Below are positions 42,448 to 51,646 of a stretch of 64,000 bases of DNA, piece by piece. Source of the stretch: CAVTBT01 sp963733065 (GTDB lineage Bacteria > Actinomycetota > Thermoleophilia > Gaiellales > Gaiellaceae); contig CAVTBT010000002.1 in assembly GCA_963733065.1 (NCBI GenBank), positions 252,613 to 316,612 on the forward strand, in the 5' to 3' direction. The notes under the pieces are model-generated. The model saw nothing but the letters and a program-made list of their open reading frames with translations, made no database searches and was not told the DNA's origin. The position numbers were made by a program, and so were the translations under genes. How positions within the stretch are numbered: position 1 is the stretch's first letter; each line of letters starts with the position of its first letter.

Positions 42448-43669
42448 CTACGGCGCGCTGAGGACCGAGCCGATCGTCTCGGATAGAGCGTCACGCTCGG
42501 CGGTGACGTTCCGCACGTGTTGGCTCGACTCGACCGAGACGAAGTCACGAGCCGGGGTGAGCCGGGCTGCGAATTGGCCCTGAACGTTCGTGGTCGCGCC
42601 CAACCCACCCTTCGGGTCGTCCTGAGGCGAGCAGTCGACGAGGCCGTCGCGCCGCCGAGGTGGGGCGACGTCCCGACCGTAGAGCAGCACCTTCCCTCCG
42701 TACACGTCGCTCGCATCGGCGCTCAGGGCCGCCGCGATCCGGCGCGCCAGACGCGTCGTCTCGATCCCGGGCGATGCGTCCTGCTCGATTCCGGCCGAGA
42801 CCACGACCTCCTGACAGCTCGGCGGGTGATTCGTCGTCAGGAAGCCGTGCGGCTGGTAGACCCTGGCGGCCGCCGGCAAGGAGAGCGTCGGCGTGAGGGC
42901 CGTCTCGTGCACGGCCTCGAACATGCTCGCGCCCTCGTGGGCGACGTCCGCCGAGCAGGGACGCTGCGGGCAGCCGACGGCGGTCGCCCCGCGGTCGGTG
43001 CCGGCAACGAACAGGTACTTCGCTTCGGCTCGCTCGTAGGTCGTCACCGCCATGGTGTGCGTGCGGCGGTCCCCTCCGACCGCGTTACACCGCGCGGTCG
43101 ACCTGCAAGGATGCGGAACCTCGACCGCCACCACCGGGAAGCTCGTCCTGGTGGCGATCACGTACAGCCCCCAGGCACGCCGGTAGCGCTCGACCCCGTC
43201 CCGGCCCCTCGACCTCCGTTCCTCGAGCAGGACGAACCGCTTCCCCGCAGGGGTGCTCGCATCGCCCAGCTGCTTCACGTCGTACCGGAGCGGCTGCAAG
43301 AGGCGCACGGCGTTGGCAAGCTGACCAGCCGCCGCGTACTGGAAACCACACTGGAACCGCGCGCGCTCGGCCGCGGTCGGAAAGACGTACCGCTGGTCGC
43401 TCGGCGCCGACTCGACGAAGTCGCTGACCACGTCGATCAGCTCGCGTCTGGGTCGGCAGTTGCATCCGGTCGCCCCGTCGGCGTCGGCGAGCGCGTCAGC
43501 AGTCTCTGGCAGTCGACGGCCGACGGGACACTTGCTCCATCGCGCGATGCCGCCGGACCCACGGCCAGAGCGGGCGCCGCCGACGACCAGCGAGCATCGC
43601 GAGCGCCGAGCCCACGAGCGAGAGCGCGCGAAGGCGAAGCGCCCGCCTCGCGGTCGCGCCGGTGAGCAT
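42448..43669 (-). CDS. Secreted protein of unknown function, N-terminal frameshift likely
   Basis: From about 43570 to the stop at 42448 the frame encodes roughly 370 residues with scattered Cys, His and Glu: VSDFVESAPSDQRYVFPTA, FPVVAVEVPHPC, AEAKYLFVAGTDRGA, SADVAHEGASMFEAVHETAL, YQPHGFLTT, and a C-terminal GGLGATTNVQGQFAARLT and FVSVESSQHVR. The repeated His/Asp/Glu motifs suggest a metal-dependent exported hydrolase; the family is not named here. A good signal peptide (MLTGATARRALRLRALSLVG, then SALAMLAG) starts at 43669 in the next frame, so one base probably shifted at about 43590. Without that, the in-frame N-terminus is arginine-rich and lacks a signal. Confidence 0.55.
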
Positions 43670-43896
43670 TCCTCGACGTGGGCCAACGCCCATTAGATTC
43701 CTCTTCCAGCCGACTTACTTCACCGGACGGGAGTCGGCGGTTTCGTATTCCCAGACGGATGCCTGCTCTCGCACTGCGCCCGCCGCCGTGCCAGGTTTTC
43801 TCGACGGCCTCCGGTCCCTCACGCCCGACGTCGTCACTGAGGTCGGGCTTGAAGACTCGAGGTGCTCACGCCCACTCGTCTAGGGTCCTGCCGACG

Positions 43897-44142
43897 ATGC
43901 TCGAGATCCGAATCAAGGTCAGCGGCGGCACCGACCACGTCCTCGAGATCGGCGACAACGATCCTGAGCAAGTGTTCTCGGAGCTGCTCGCGGGCCGACG
44001 AACCGGCTTGCTCGACGGATGGGTCCAGGTCCGACCCAGCAACGATTCGCAGACAGGCGTCGCCGTCCGTGGCAGCGACATCGTCGAGGTAAGCCTCGTT
44101 GACGCCGACAAGATCGGCGCAGACCGCTTCAGGGAGTCCTGA
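43897..44142 (+). CDS. Small protein of unknown function (81 aa)
   Basis: A compact 81-residue alpha/beta protein: strand MLEIRIKVSGG, DHVLEIGDNDPEQVFSELLAG, WVQVRPSNDSQTGVAV, then SDIVEVSLVDADKIG. The amphipathic strands look like a real fold and the reading frame is well kept from ATG 43897. A TAGGGT box ten bases upstream could be a -10 element. I do not recognise a family. Upstream (43687-43896) nothing else is supported. Confidence 0.6.
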   Translation: MLEIRIKVSGGTDHVLEIGDNDPEQVFSELLAGRRTGLLDGWVQVRPSNDSQTGVAVRGSDIVEVSLVDADKIGADRFRES

Positions 44143-44457
44143 CCGGCGAACCCGGTGTTCGCCGCTCACCGCGCACCGAGTCGCGAAACCGGCACGAATC
44201 GCACGACGCGAATGGCTTGATCAAGCGGCTCCTGCGTGACACCAAGCCGTGAATGGGCGCACCTGGGATCGAAGACGGTCACTTGGACTCTTACTGACAG
44301 CGCAGGACGGGACGGTATTCGCCACTCCGAGGCACGACTGGATAGCACCAGTACGAGTTCAGTCGCGCGTGAAACCTGACACGCGTTCTGACACGCTCAA
44401 GAGCTCGTTCGCCGTGTTCACAAGAGCCCGCCATAGAGCCAGCGCCAAACGTCGTGG
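44143..44457. other. Intergenic stretch without a supported gene
   Basis: These 315 bases separate the small 81-aa gene and the end of the enolase-like gene. Short ORFs exist on both strands (for example 44249-44461 plus) but lack a ribosome binding site or a fold-like pattern. Two direct copies of TGACACGC lie at about 44379 and 44390. No hairpin followed by T run was found. Confidence 0.5.
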
Positions 44458-45765
44458 TTAGCGAGCCAGCCCTTTCCTGCCCACGTATTGCATGTTCTCA
44501 CCCAGTTCCGACTCGATCTGGAGCAGACGGTTCCACTTCGCCGTTCGCTCTGAGCGCATTGTGGACCCCACCTTGACCTGATCCGAGTTCCATCCCAAAG
44601 CCAGGTCAGCGAGCCACGAATCCTCCGTGTCGCCAGATCGAGCCGACACGATCGTCGCGTAGCCAGATGCGCGGGCGAGCGTGATGACTTCTTCGGTTCG
44701 CGTGATCGTCCCTGCCTGGTTCGGCTTCACCAGCACTGCGTTGGCGATTCCTTCCGTCATTCCCCGCTCGAGCCGGGCAGCATTGGTCGCGAAGAGATCA
44801 TCACCGACGAGTTGGACATCGCCGAGACGCTCGCTTGCCACTCGCCACCCCTCCCAGTCGTCGTCTGCCAGAGGGTCCTCGATTGAGACAATCGGGAAGT
44901 CGGCTTTCCAGGACGCGAGCTCCTCGATGAGTTCTCTGCGGTGGAGCAGCCGTCCTTCGGTCGACAGTCGGTAGTCGTGACCGTCGAACAACTGCGTTGC
45001 AGCAACGTCGATCGCGATGCCGCACTCGCTGCCGAGCGTAAGGCCCGCCCTTTCGATGCCGCGTATGAGGAGCTCGAGCGCAGATCGATTGGAGGGGAGA
45101 GGAAACGCCAGGCCACCTTCGTCCGCGACCAGGGCCGCATTCATCCCTTGCTTCTCCGCCACGACAGCGGTTCCGGCGCGCACACGGTTCGCTGTCTCGA
45201 TCGCCTCTGCGAAGGAGGCAGCGCCGACGGGAACAACAAGGAAGTCCTGGATGTCGACGAGGCCGCCCGCGTGCGCGCCGCCCGAAAGCACGTTGACCAT
45301 CGGAAGCGGGAGTCGCGGCGCCCGGCCGTGCGAGATGAGCTCATAGAGCGGGAGCCGTTCCGCGTCGGCTGCGGCGATGAGGTTGGCGATCGATACCGCC
45401 AGGATGGCGTTGCCCCCGAGGCGCTCGAGCCTTTCGGTTCCGTCGCGGCTCACGAGAGCTGCGTCGACGGCCTCTTGATCGCATGCATCCAGGTCCAGGA
45501 TGGCGGGGGCCAGCTCGGTTTCGATGTGCGAAATCGCGCGACGCACGCCTTGACCGCCGTAGCGCGGTCCACCATCTCGCAGTTCGACCGCTTCATGGTT
45601 TCCGCGTGAGGCTCCCGAGGGCACGGTCGCGACGCCACGCGCACCACCACGGAGCCGGACCTCACAGGCGACGGTTGGATTGCCGCGGGAGTCCAGCGCC
45701 TCCCAGGCTCGGACGGCAGCGACGCTACGACTCAGCGCACACCTCGTCGCGCGCTGCCCAGGCAT
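44458..45765 (-). CDS. Enolase paralogue with altered catalytic residues
   Basis: This 435-residue protein is enolase-like over its whole length: ALDSRGNPTVACEV, SGASRGNHEA, VNVLSGGAHAGGLVDIQDF, VADEGGLAF, SIEDPLADDDWEGW, LVGDDLFATN, LVKPNQAGTITRTEE and VSARSGDTEDSWLADLALG. Metal ligands (D253, E296, D323) and lysines K347 and K398 are kept, as is E216. But the catalytic His of S-H-R-S-G is alanine (A375), the Glu of DIQEF is Asp (D174) and SGASTGEHEA is changed. It may not be the housekeeping enolase. The ATG at 45765 overlaps the kinase end by 41 bases. Confidence 0.85.
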   Translation of the reverse strand: MPGQRATRCALSRSVAAVRAWEALDSRGNPTVACEVRLRGGARGVATVPSGASRGNHEAVELRDGGPRYGGQGVRRAISHIETELAPAILDLDACDQEAVDAALVSRDGTERLERLGGNAILAVSIANLIAAADAERLPLYELISHGRAPRLPLPMVNVLSGGAHAGGLVDIQDFLVVPVGAASFAEAIETANRVRAGTAVVAEKQGMNAALVADEGGLAFPLPSNRSALELLIRGIERAGLTLGSECGIAIDVAATQLFDGHDYRLSTEGRLLHRRELIEELASWKADFPIVSIEDPLADDDWEGWRVASERLGDVQLVGDDLFATNAARLERGMTEGIANAVLVKPNQAGTITRTEEVITLARASGYATIVSARSGDTEDSWLADLALGWNSDQVKVGSTMRSERTAKWNRLLQIESELGENMQYVGRKGLAR

Positions 45766-46726
45766 CGTCGAGGCCGCCGGGGAGCGTCGTGAGGAGCCGG
45801 TGAGCAAGGGTACGTGTTCGTTCGCGTTCGTCCTCAGTGAGGTACTCGGCTGGCGATTTGCCGTCGACGCGGGCGAGCATCAGGCAGCCGACGTGGCCGT
45901 AGAGATACCGCTCACGCGGCACCAGCGCGGTCGGAGCTTCGGCCCGATAGCCAGCCAGAAAAGCTGTAGCGCATTGCTTGAGCGCAGCGGAAAGCGCCGG
46001 CCGATGCACCGACTTGAGGAAAAGATGATTCAGCATGAACGCCAGGTCGAAGACCGGATCCCCGAGATGAACGACCTCGAAGTCAATGACCCACGGATCG
46101 CGACCGCCGACGAGGATGTTCTTTGGCGAGTAGTCGCCGTGAACCAAGCATTTCCGCGTAGCGAGCATCGCCGCGACGTGCCGATCGATGACCGGACGGA
46201 TACCAGGGTGCCGGACTGATGTGAAGCGGTAGTACGGGTCGACTCGCAACTGGACGAAGACGTCACTCTTGGAGAAGCGGGCGCCCCCGTCCTCCGGCGC
46301 AAGGCGCTGCCACCTTCCAAGCCAGCGGCCCAACCGCGAAGCGGTGGCCGTGTCGACCTCGCCGGCGAGCAACTGCTGCTTCCATGTCGGCCAGCCCAGA
46401 GGTGCCGCTTCGATGACGAGCACGTACCGCTCCTCATCGAGCGAGATGACCTCCGGTACCGAACCGGGTATGGCAGTGGCTGCGGCACGAAGCGCGTCAG
46501 CCTCACGAATCGTTCGCTCTTGGCTTGCAAGCCATTCCTCTGCGACGTTGAGCCTGGGAAGGGATTGCTTCACCACCACGCCACCCTCCGAGGACGACGC
46601 GTAGAGGACGACGTTCGACACTCCACCCGCCAGCTCGTGAACGTCGGAGACTTCACGGATACCCCGGTCGCTCAGGTACTGCTTGGCGCTAGTCGGCGTG
46701 AGCAGTTCCACTGCCTTGGGCTGCAT
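45725..46726 (-). CDS. APH-family phosphotransferase (small-molecule kinase)
   Basis: The 333-residue protein has the aminoglycoside/choline-kinase fold: a nucleotide lobe (ELAGGVSNVVLYASS, VVVKQSLPRL with the ATP Lys), the Brenner motif CLVHGDYSPKNILV (catalytic Asp, Asn) and the metal site WVIDFEVVHLGDPVFDLAF. The YSPKNILV and DFE pattern is closer to metabolic kinases such as methylthioribose or sugar kinases than to antibiotic-resistance enzymes. ATG 46726 follows GGAG. It is the first gene of the kinase-enolase operon, divergent from lacI with the operator between them. The phosphorylated sugar or alcohol is unknown. Confidence 0.82.
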   Translation of the reverse strand: MQPKAVELLTPTSAKQYLSDRGIREVSDVHELAGGVSNVVLYASSSEGGVVVKQSLPRLNVAEEWLASQERTIREADALRAAATAIPGSVPEVISLDEERYVLVIEAAPLGWPTWKQQLLAGEVDTATASRLGRWLGRWQRLAPEDGGARFSKSDVFVQLRVDPYYRFTSVRHPGIRPVIDRHVAAMLATRKCLVHGDYSPKNILVGGRDPWVIDFEVVHLGDPVFDLAFMLNHLFLKSVHRPALSAALKQCATAFLAGYRAEAPTALVPRERYLYGHVGCLMLARVDGKSPAEYLTEDERERTRTLAHRLLTTLPGGLDDAWAARDEVCAES

Positions 46727-46760
46727 TGACACACTCCGAGGCTGGGACGTATCGTCGGTC

Positions 46761-46774
46761 TGGGAACGTTCCCA
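46761..46774. promoter_or_regulatory. LacI-family operator, 14-bp perfect palindrome
   Basis: TGGGAACGTTCCCA is a perfect palindrome with the central CG typical of LacI/GalR operators, close to the TGGGAGCGCTCCCA site known for the actinobacterial regulator CelR. It lies between the divergent kinase (start 46726) and lacI (start 46907) genes. Binding of the LacI-family protein here would control both operons. Confidence 0.8.
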
Positions 46775-46906
46775 TCGCCATATTCTCACGAACCCGATAT
46801 CGACGGCAGCCCGAGATGTGCCAGAGCACACACACCGGACGTCGATCCGCACTCGAAGCCGGAGCCCACTATTCACCCGCATGAACTCACGGTCGACCAG
46901 GTCACG

Positions 46907-47938
46907 ATGGACGGTGCCGATGGGCGGAAGCGCAGTCCGACGATCCTTGACCTAGCTCGGGAGGCCGGCGTGTCCAAGACGACCGTGTCGCGCGTCCTGA
47001 ACGACTCGCCCAAGGTGGCTGACGACACCCAGGAGCGGGTGAAGGAGGCGATGAAGGCACTCGGGTTTCGGGTCAACCTGGCGGCGCGCAGCCTCAGAAC
47101 GACGCGAAGCGCCCTTGTCGGCCTGCTCGTGCCAACGATCGACAACGAGATCTTCGGGCGTGTCGCGCAGACGTTGACCACGGAGCTGGCAGGCAGCAGC
47201 GTCGGCCTCGTCATCAGCACGTCCAACTGGGACAGCCGCGTCGAGCTCCGTGCCCTTCAGGCACTCGCGTCGCGCGGTGTCGACGCCCTGGCGCTGTCGC
47301 TGGTCAACGATCGTGACCCCGACGTCGTCGAGTTCGTCCGTTCCTTCGACCGTCCGATGGTGCTGCTCGACAGACATGTTCCCGGGCTCAACGCCGACAC
47401 CATCGTCACCGACCAGCGCACCGGACTCGTCGCGACGATCACGCACCTGCACGAGCTCGGCCACCGCAGGATCGGGCTCCTTACACTGCCCAACCGCACA
47501 CGCACCACCCGCGAGCTCACCGCCAGCTACCGCGCCGCCTGCCGTCGCCTCGGGCTACCCCAGCGACGCGAGATTGCAGACAGCGTCGATATGGCCAGCG
47601 GATCCGAAGCCGTCGATCGACTGCTCTCCGAGGGGATCCGCGCGATCGTCGTCTGCGCTCCATCGCTCATTCTGGCCGGCGCTCTCGACCGAATCGACGC
47701 ACTCGGTCTCAAGGTGCCAGCCGACGTGTCCATCGTCGGCTACGACGAAAGCCCCGTCGCCTTTGCCAAGCGTCCACGCCTCACCGTGATCTCCCGCGAC
47801 ATCGACGAGATCTCTCAGGCGGCGAGTCGGATGATCGTCACGCGCCTCTCAAATCCCGGCCTACCGCCGAGGCTCGAAACGATCCGCACCGAGCTTCGAA
47901 TCCGTGACTCCTCCGGCCCAGCGCCCGTCGCAACATGA
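46907..47938 (+). CDS. LacI family transcriptional regulator
   Basis: The 343-residue protein has the N-terminal LacI helix-turn-helix and hinge (TILDLAREAGVSKTTVSRVL, AARSLRTTRSALVGLLVP) followed by a type 1 periplasmic-binding-like sensor domain (VLLDRHVPGLNADTIVTDQ, GHRRIGLLTLP, GYDESPVAF). It should bind a sugar or sugar acid from the island and repress through the palindrome at 46761. Its stop overlaps the next gene start by four bases (ATGA), so it is the first gene of the plus-strand catabolic operon. Confidence 0.93.
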   Translation: MDGADGRKRSPTILDLAREAGVSKTTVSRVLNDSPKVADDTQERVKEAMKALGFRVNLAARSLRTTRSALVGLLVPTIDNEIFGRVAQTLTTELAGSSVGLVISTSNWDSRVELRALQALASRGVDALALSLVNDRDPDVVEFVRSFDRPMVLLDRHVPGLNADTIVTDQRTGLVATITHLHELGHRRIGLLTLPNRTRTTRELTASYRAACRRLGLPQRREIADSVDMASGSEAVDRLLSEGIRAIVVCAPSLILAGALDRIDALGLKVPADVSIVGYDESPVAFAKRPRLTVISRDIDEISQAASRMIVTRLSNPGLPPRLETIRTELRIRDSSGPAPVAT

Positions 47939-49092
47939 GCGCCGAACCGATGGCAGAGTCCCGGACCGAGCGGGGCGCGCCGGATCTGATCGAGTCCGTC
48001 GATTGCTACGACTGCGTGCTGCCACTTCCCCGGCCGCTCCAGGTCGGCGATGCGCTCGTGAGCTCCCGGTCGTATGTCGTCGTGCGGCTGCGAGCCAGCT
48101 CCGGGCTCGAGGGTCACGGCTACGCCTTCGGGCGTGGGCTCCCGATCGCCGCGATCATCCGCGAAGCCCTCGCTCCGCTGCTGGTCGGCGCCGACGCACG
48201 GTTTCCGGAGCGGATCCGCCCCGCACTCACCGGCGCGTACTGGCCATATTCGGAGCAGGGACTGTTTCCCGCCGCCAGCAGCGCCCTCGACCTGGCGCTG
48301 TGGGACCTGATCGGGAAACGGGCGGGACTCCCGGTGGCGGATCTCCTCGGTCGGCGCGATACCAGAGTCGACGCCTGTCTCGTGGGCGGCTACAGCGTCC
48401 TCGGCGCCGACGGTCTGGCCGAGCTCGAGGCGGAGGCTGCCGGCTTTGCAGCTCTCGGCGCCCGCGCCGTCAAGCTGACCATCGGGGGCCGGCCCTCCGC
48501 CCAGGACGCTCAGCGCGTAGCCGTCGTTCGCAGCGCCGCCGGTGACGATTGCCTGGTCGTGGCTGACGCGTTTCGCTCATTCCGGAGCCTCGACGACGCC
48601 CTCGGCCGTCTCCACGCACTCGAGCCGTACGGCCTGTCGTACGTGGAGGACCCGTTTTCCGAATCGCTCGCGCCGCTTGTCGCCGAGCTTCGTCGCCGCA
48701 GCGGCATGCCGATCGGACTGGGCGAGACGCTCTCGGGACACCGGGCCTTCCGTGCGCTAATTGGCGCCGGGTGCGTGGACGTCGTTCGCTGTGACGCGAC
48801 GGTCATCGGCGGCGTCCGCGAACTCATGGCGACGGCTGCGCTCGCGTCCGCGCACGGTCTCAGCGTGTCGACCCACGTCCACCCGGACGTCCACGTGCAT
48901 TTCGCGGCGGCGCTGCCGAACATGCACCCTGCAGGGCTCGAGGTGATGCTCCCAGCTTCGGGACTCGACTCCTTCCACTTGCTGCTTCGCACCGGACTGG
49001 AGTTGCAAGAAGGGAAGGTCGAGGTGCCCGATCGCCCGGGCTTCGGCCTCGACTTCGACTGGGACGCCGTCGAGGAGCACGCGCGTGGCTGA
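47935..49092 (+). CDS. Mandelate racemase/muconate-lactonizing-type enolase-superfamily enzyme
   Basis: A 385-residue protein with the N-terminal capping domain and a C-terminal barrel holding metal ligands D211 (VADAFRS), E238 (YVEDPF) and E264 (GLGETLSG). A late STHVHPDVH block (H314/H316) would act as base. The usual KxK acid-base pair is K180-L-T, so one lysine is missing. This suits dehydration or cycloisomerisation of a sugar acid, not mandelate racemisation. It overlaps lacI and precedes the acetoacetate decarboxylase-like gene by an eight-base overlap. Confidence 0.88.
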   Translation: MSAEPMAESRTERGAPDLIESVDCYDCVLPLPRPLQVGDALVSSRSYVVVRLRASSGLEGHGYAFGRGLPIAAIIREALAPLLVGADARFPERIRPALTGAYWPYSEQGLFPAASSALDLALWDLIGKRAGLPVADLLGRRDTRVDACLVGGYSVLGADGLAELEAEAAGFAALGARAVKLTIGGRPSAQDAQRVAVVRSAAGDDCLVVADAFRSFRSLDDALGRLHALEPYGLSYVEDPFSESLAPLVAELRRRSGMPIGLGETLSGHRAFRALIGAGCVDVVRCDATVIGGVRELMATAALASAHGLSVSTHVHPDVHVHFAAALPNMHPAGLEVMLPASGLDSFHLLLRTGLELQEGKVEVPDRPGFGLDFDWDAVEEHARG

Positions 49093-49888
49093 GCCGTGGC
49101 GCGGAGCGCCCGATTACGACGCTCGCCTCGAGGACGCCGGCACGGCGTCCGGCCCATTTTCGTTTCCCTGGGACGCGCCCCTGGTGCCGCCGTTTCCGAT
49201 CCGCTTCCGGGACGTGTCGATCCTGACCCTGTGCTATCGGACGCACCCGGAGGCAATCGGTCGGCTCCTGCCGCCTCCCCTCGAGAGCATCGGGGACATC
49301 GTGATCGTCCACGTCTACCGCATGCCTGACGTGGACTTCATCGGCCAGGCTCACGAATGCAACGTCATGGCGGGAGCGGCCTTCGGTCACGGCGACGAGC
49401 GGGTCACGGGCGGCTACTCGACTGCCCTCTACCTCGACTCTGACGCTGGCATCGCCCACGGCCGCGAGGTTCACGGTCAACCGAAGAAGCTCGCCCGCCT
49501 GTCACTCGAAACCCGGGGCGATCTGATCGTAGGCGAGGTCGTGCGGAACGAGATCTCGATCCTGACAGGCACGCTGCCCTACAAGCAGCGTCCGGTGGAC
49601 CCGGCGGCGCTGCGCCGCCACTTCGACTTCACCGAGAACATCAATTACAAGGTCATCCCGCACATCGATGGCAACCCGGCGATACGGCAGCTAACCGCCC
49701 GACGGCTGGGGGAGCTCACGATCCACGAGTGCTGGACGGGGCCATGCACTGTCGAACTGCGGCCGAACGCCCAGGCCCCTGTCTGGATGCTGCCCGTCGT
49801 CGAGCCGCTCGACGGCTTCTTCTGGAAGGCCGACTTCACGCTCGTTGCCGGTCGCGTGCTTCACGACTACCTGGCGGTCGGGGGATGA
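49085..49888 (+). CDS. Acetoacetate decarboxylase family protein
   Basis: This 267-residue protein matches the ADC fold: SILTLCYRTHPEAIGRLLPP, the GYSTALYLDSDAGIAHGREVHGQPKK segment (abridged) where Lys134/Lys135 correspond to the Schiff-base lysine pair, and VWMLPVVEPLDGFFWKADF. In acetoacetate decarboxylase the second lysine lowers the pKa of the first. Other ADC-like enzymes catalyse aldol-type dehydrations or decarboxylations of 2-oxo acids. In a sugar-acid operon either a decarboxylation or retro-aldol step on an oxo intermediate is likely. It overlaps the dehydrogenase start by four bases. Confidence 0.85.
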   Translation: MAEPWRGAPDYDARLEDAGTASGPFSFPWDAPLVPPFPIRFRDVSILTLCYRTHPEAIGRLLPPPLESIGDIVIVHVYRMPDVDFIGQAHECNVMAGAAFGHGDERVTGGYSTALYLDSDAGIAHGREVHGQPKKLARLSLETRGDLIVGEVVRNEISILTGTLPYKQRPVDPAALRRHFDFTENINYKVIPHIDGNPAIRQLTARRLGELTIHECWTGPCTVELRPNAQAPVWMLPVVEPLDGFFWKADFTLVAGRVLHDYLAVGG

Positions 49889-50847
49889 ACGGTCGCCTCG
49901 TCGTGTTCGACGCAGGATTCGGTGACGTCGCGCTCGAGGCCGCCGCGGCGGCTCCATACGGTGTCGAGGTCAGCGAGGCCGAAGCGGACTCGAACCTCCT
50001 CGACGCCGGCCGAGGGGCAGACGGCGTGCTCGTCCGATACAGCCCGGTAACGGCGAACCACATTGAACGCTCGGGGTGGCGTGTGATCGGTCGCTACGGA
50101 GTCGGCGTCGACAATGTCGACCTGGATGCTGCGACGAAGCACGGCACCGCCGTCGTCAATGTTCCCGACTACTGCGTCGAGGAGGTCGCCTCCCATGCGG
50201 CGGCGTTGATCCTCGGCGGATGGCGCAAGCTCGACCGGTCGCGGCGGCTCATCGACGAAGGTCGCTGGGAGGACTGGACCGCGCTCCAGCCCATGCTTCC
50301 GCTGTCGGAATGCACGCTCGGCTTGGTCGGCGTCGGCCGGATCGGCGCCGAGGTCGTGCGCATGTGCTCGCCGTTCTTCGGCCGCATCATCGCCTTCGAT
50401 CCCGCAGGAACGCCGCCCGGTGTCGAACAGGCGCCACTCGACGAGCTCTTCGCCAACGCGGACGTTGTGTCGCTCCATTGCCCGCTGAACTCGGCGACGG
50501 CGAACATCGTCGATGCGGCTCGGCTCGCGTCGATGAAGCGTCACGCGTTGCTCGTGAACGTCTCGCGCGGCGGGCTCGTCGACCCGGCCGCCCTCGCACG
50601 CGCCCTGCGGGCCGGCCGGCCCGGGGGAGCCGCACTGGACGTTCTGACGAAGGAACCACCCGACCCGGGCGATCCGCTGCTCGCCACGCCCAACCTGATC
50701 CTCACGAACCACGTCGCGTGGTTGTCCGACGCGTCGATCGGCCGGCTTCGGTCGCTCGTGGCAGAGCGCTGCGCAGCGGTCCTCGCAGGCCACCCCGTGG
50801 CGACGGTCGTCAATGCCGACGCTCTCAGCGAGCTCGCAACCAGATGA
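49885..50847 (+). CDS. D-isomer-specific 2-hydroxyacid dehydrogenase
   Basis: The 320-residue protein has the D-2-hydroxyacid dehydrogenase catalytic and NAD-binding domains: VIGRYGVGVDNVDLDAATKHG, VPDYCVEEVASHAAALIL, the dinucleotide loop GLVGVGRIGAEVV, VVSLHCPLN, LVNVSRGGLVD with the catalytic Arg, the acid within DVLTKEPP, and TNHVAWLSD with the His. The VPDYCVEEVA pattern resembles the C-terminal-binding-protein/phosphoglycerate-dehydrogenase-like group. It would interconvert a 2-hydroxy and a 2-oxo acid. It overlaps both neighbours (ATGA). Confidence 0.9.
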   Translation: MNGRLVVFDAGFGDVALEAAAAAPYGVEVSEAEADSNLLDAGRGADGVLVRYSPVTANHIERSGWRVIGRYGVGVDNVDLDAATKHGTAVVNVPDYCVEEVASHAAALILGGWRKLDRSRRLIDEGRWEDWTALQPMLPLSECTLGLVGVGRIGAEVVRMCSPFFGRIIAFDPAGTPPGVEQAPLDELFANADVVSLHCPLNSATANIVDAARLASMKRHALLVNVSRGGLVDPAALARALRAGRPGGAALDVLTKEPPDPGDPLLATPNLILTNHVAWLSDASIGRLRSLVAERCAAVLAGHPVATVVNADALSELATR

Positions 50848-51641
50848 CCGACCTCTTCGACCTGACGGACCGCGTCGCCGTTGTGACCGGCGCCGGCGGT
50901 GGTCTCGGAACGGCCATCTGCGCTGGTCTGGCCGCCCACGGCTCGGATGTCGCGTTGCTCGATGTGAATGCAGAGACGCTCGCCGGCTCGGCCGCTGGAG
51001 TCGAGGCGACTGGTAGGCGTGCCCTCCCGCTGGAGGTCGACGCCTCCTCCGAGAGCGCTGTCGCCGAGGCCTTCGTGGAGATCGACAGCGAGCTCGGCCG
51101 TGTCGACATCCTGGTCAACCTCGCTTACACGCCTGTCTTCGGGACGCCTGAGGAACTGACGCTCGCCGACTGGGAGCAGGCGATGCGCATCAACCTGACG
51201 AGCTACTTCCTCTGCGCACAGCACGCAGGACGGCGCATGATCGCTGCCGGCCGCGGCGGGAGCATCGTGAACATGTGCTCGATCGGGGGAACCTCGGCGA
51301 TCGGCCGTGGATCGTTTCCCTACAGCGTGGGCAAAGGCGCGATCGTGATGCTGACGAAGGAACTTGCGCTCGAGTGGGCCCGCCACCAGATCCGCGTCAA
51401 CGCAATTCAGCCCTGTCAGTTCCTGACGCCCGGATTGAAGGTGCGGCTCGACGACCCGGCACTCGGACCGATCCGCGAGAAGTTCCTCTCCGGGATCCCG
51501 CTGAACCGCCTGGGCGAGCCGCATGAGATGGTCGGCCCCGTGTTGTTCCTCGCTTCGGACGCCTCCTCCATGGTTACGGGTGTCCTGCTGCCGGTCGACG
51601 GCGGAAACCTCGCCATGAATGCCGGCGGGACGAAGGCGTAA
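50844..51641 (+). CDS. Short-chain dehydrogenase/reductase
   Basis: The 265-residue SDR is complete: cofactor loop VTGAGGGLGTA, acidic LLDVNAE (NAD preference), catalytic serine in NMCSIGG, YSVGK (Tyr-x-x-x-Lys) and the final PVDGG. The NNAG motif is changed to VNLAYTP. It probably oxidises a hydroxyl of the same sugar acid. The ATG at 50844 overlaps the dehydrogenase stop, and the epimerase follows after five bases. Confidence 0.9.
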   Translation: MTDLFDLTDRVAVVTGAGGGLGTAICAGLAAHGSDVALLDVNAETLAGSAAGVEATGRRALPLEVDASSESAVAEAFVEIDSELGRVDILVNLAYTPVFGTPEELTLADWEQAMRINLTSYFLCAQHAGRRMIAAGRGGSIVNMCSIGGTSAIGRGSFPYSVGKGAIVMLTKELALEWARHQIRVNAIQPCQFLTPGLKVRLDDPALGPIREKFLSGIPLNRLGEPHEMVGPVLFLASDASSMVTGVLLPVDGGNLAMNAGGTKA

Positions 51642-51646
51642 CCGCG

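Noticed and set aside
44379..44400. Direct repeat of TGACACGC
   Set aside because: Two short copies only, no partner gene or array; likely chance.
44249..44461. 70-residue plus-strand ORF before the enolase-like gene
   Set aside because: No ribosome binding site, no hydrophobic core pattern and no neighbour link.
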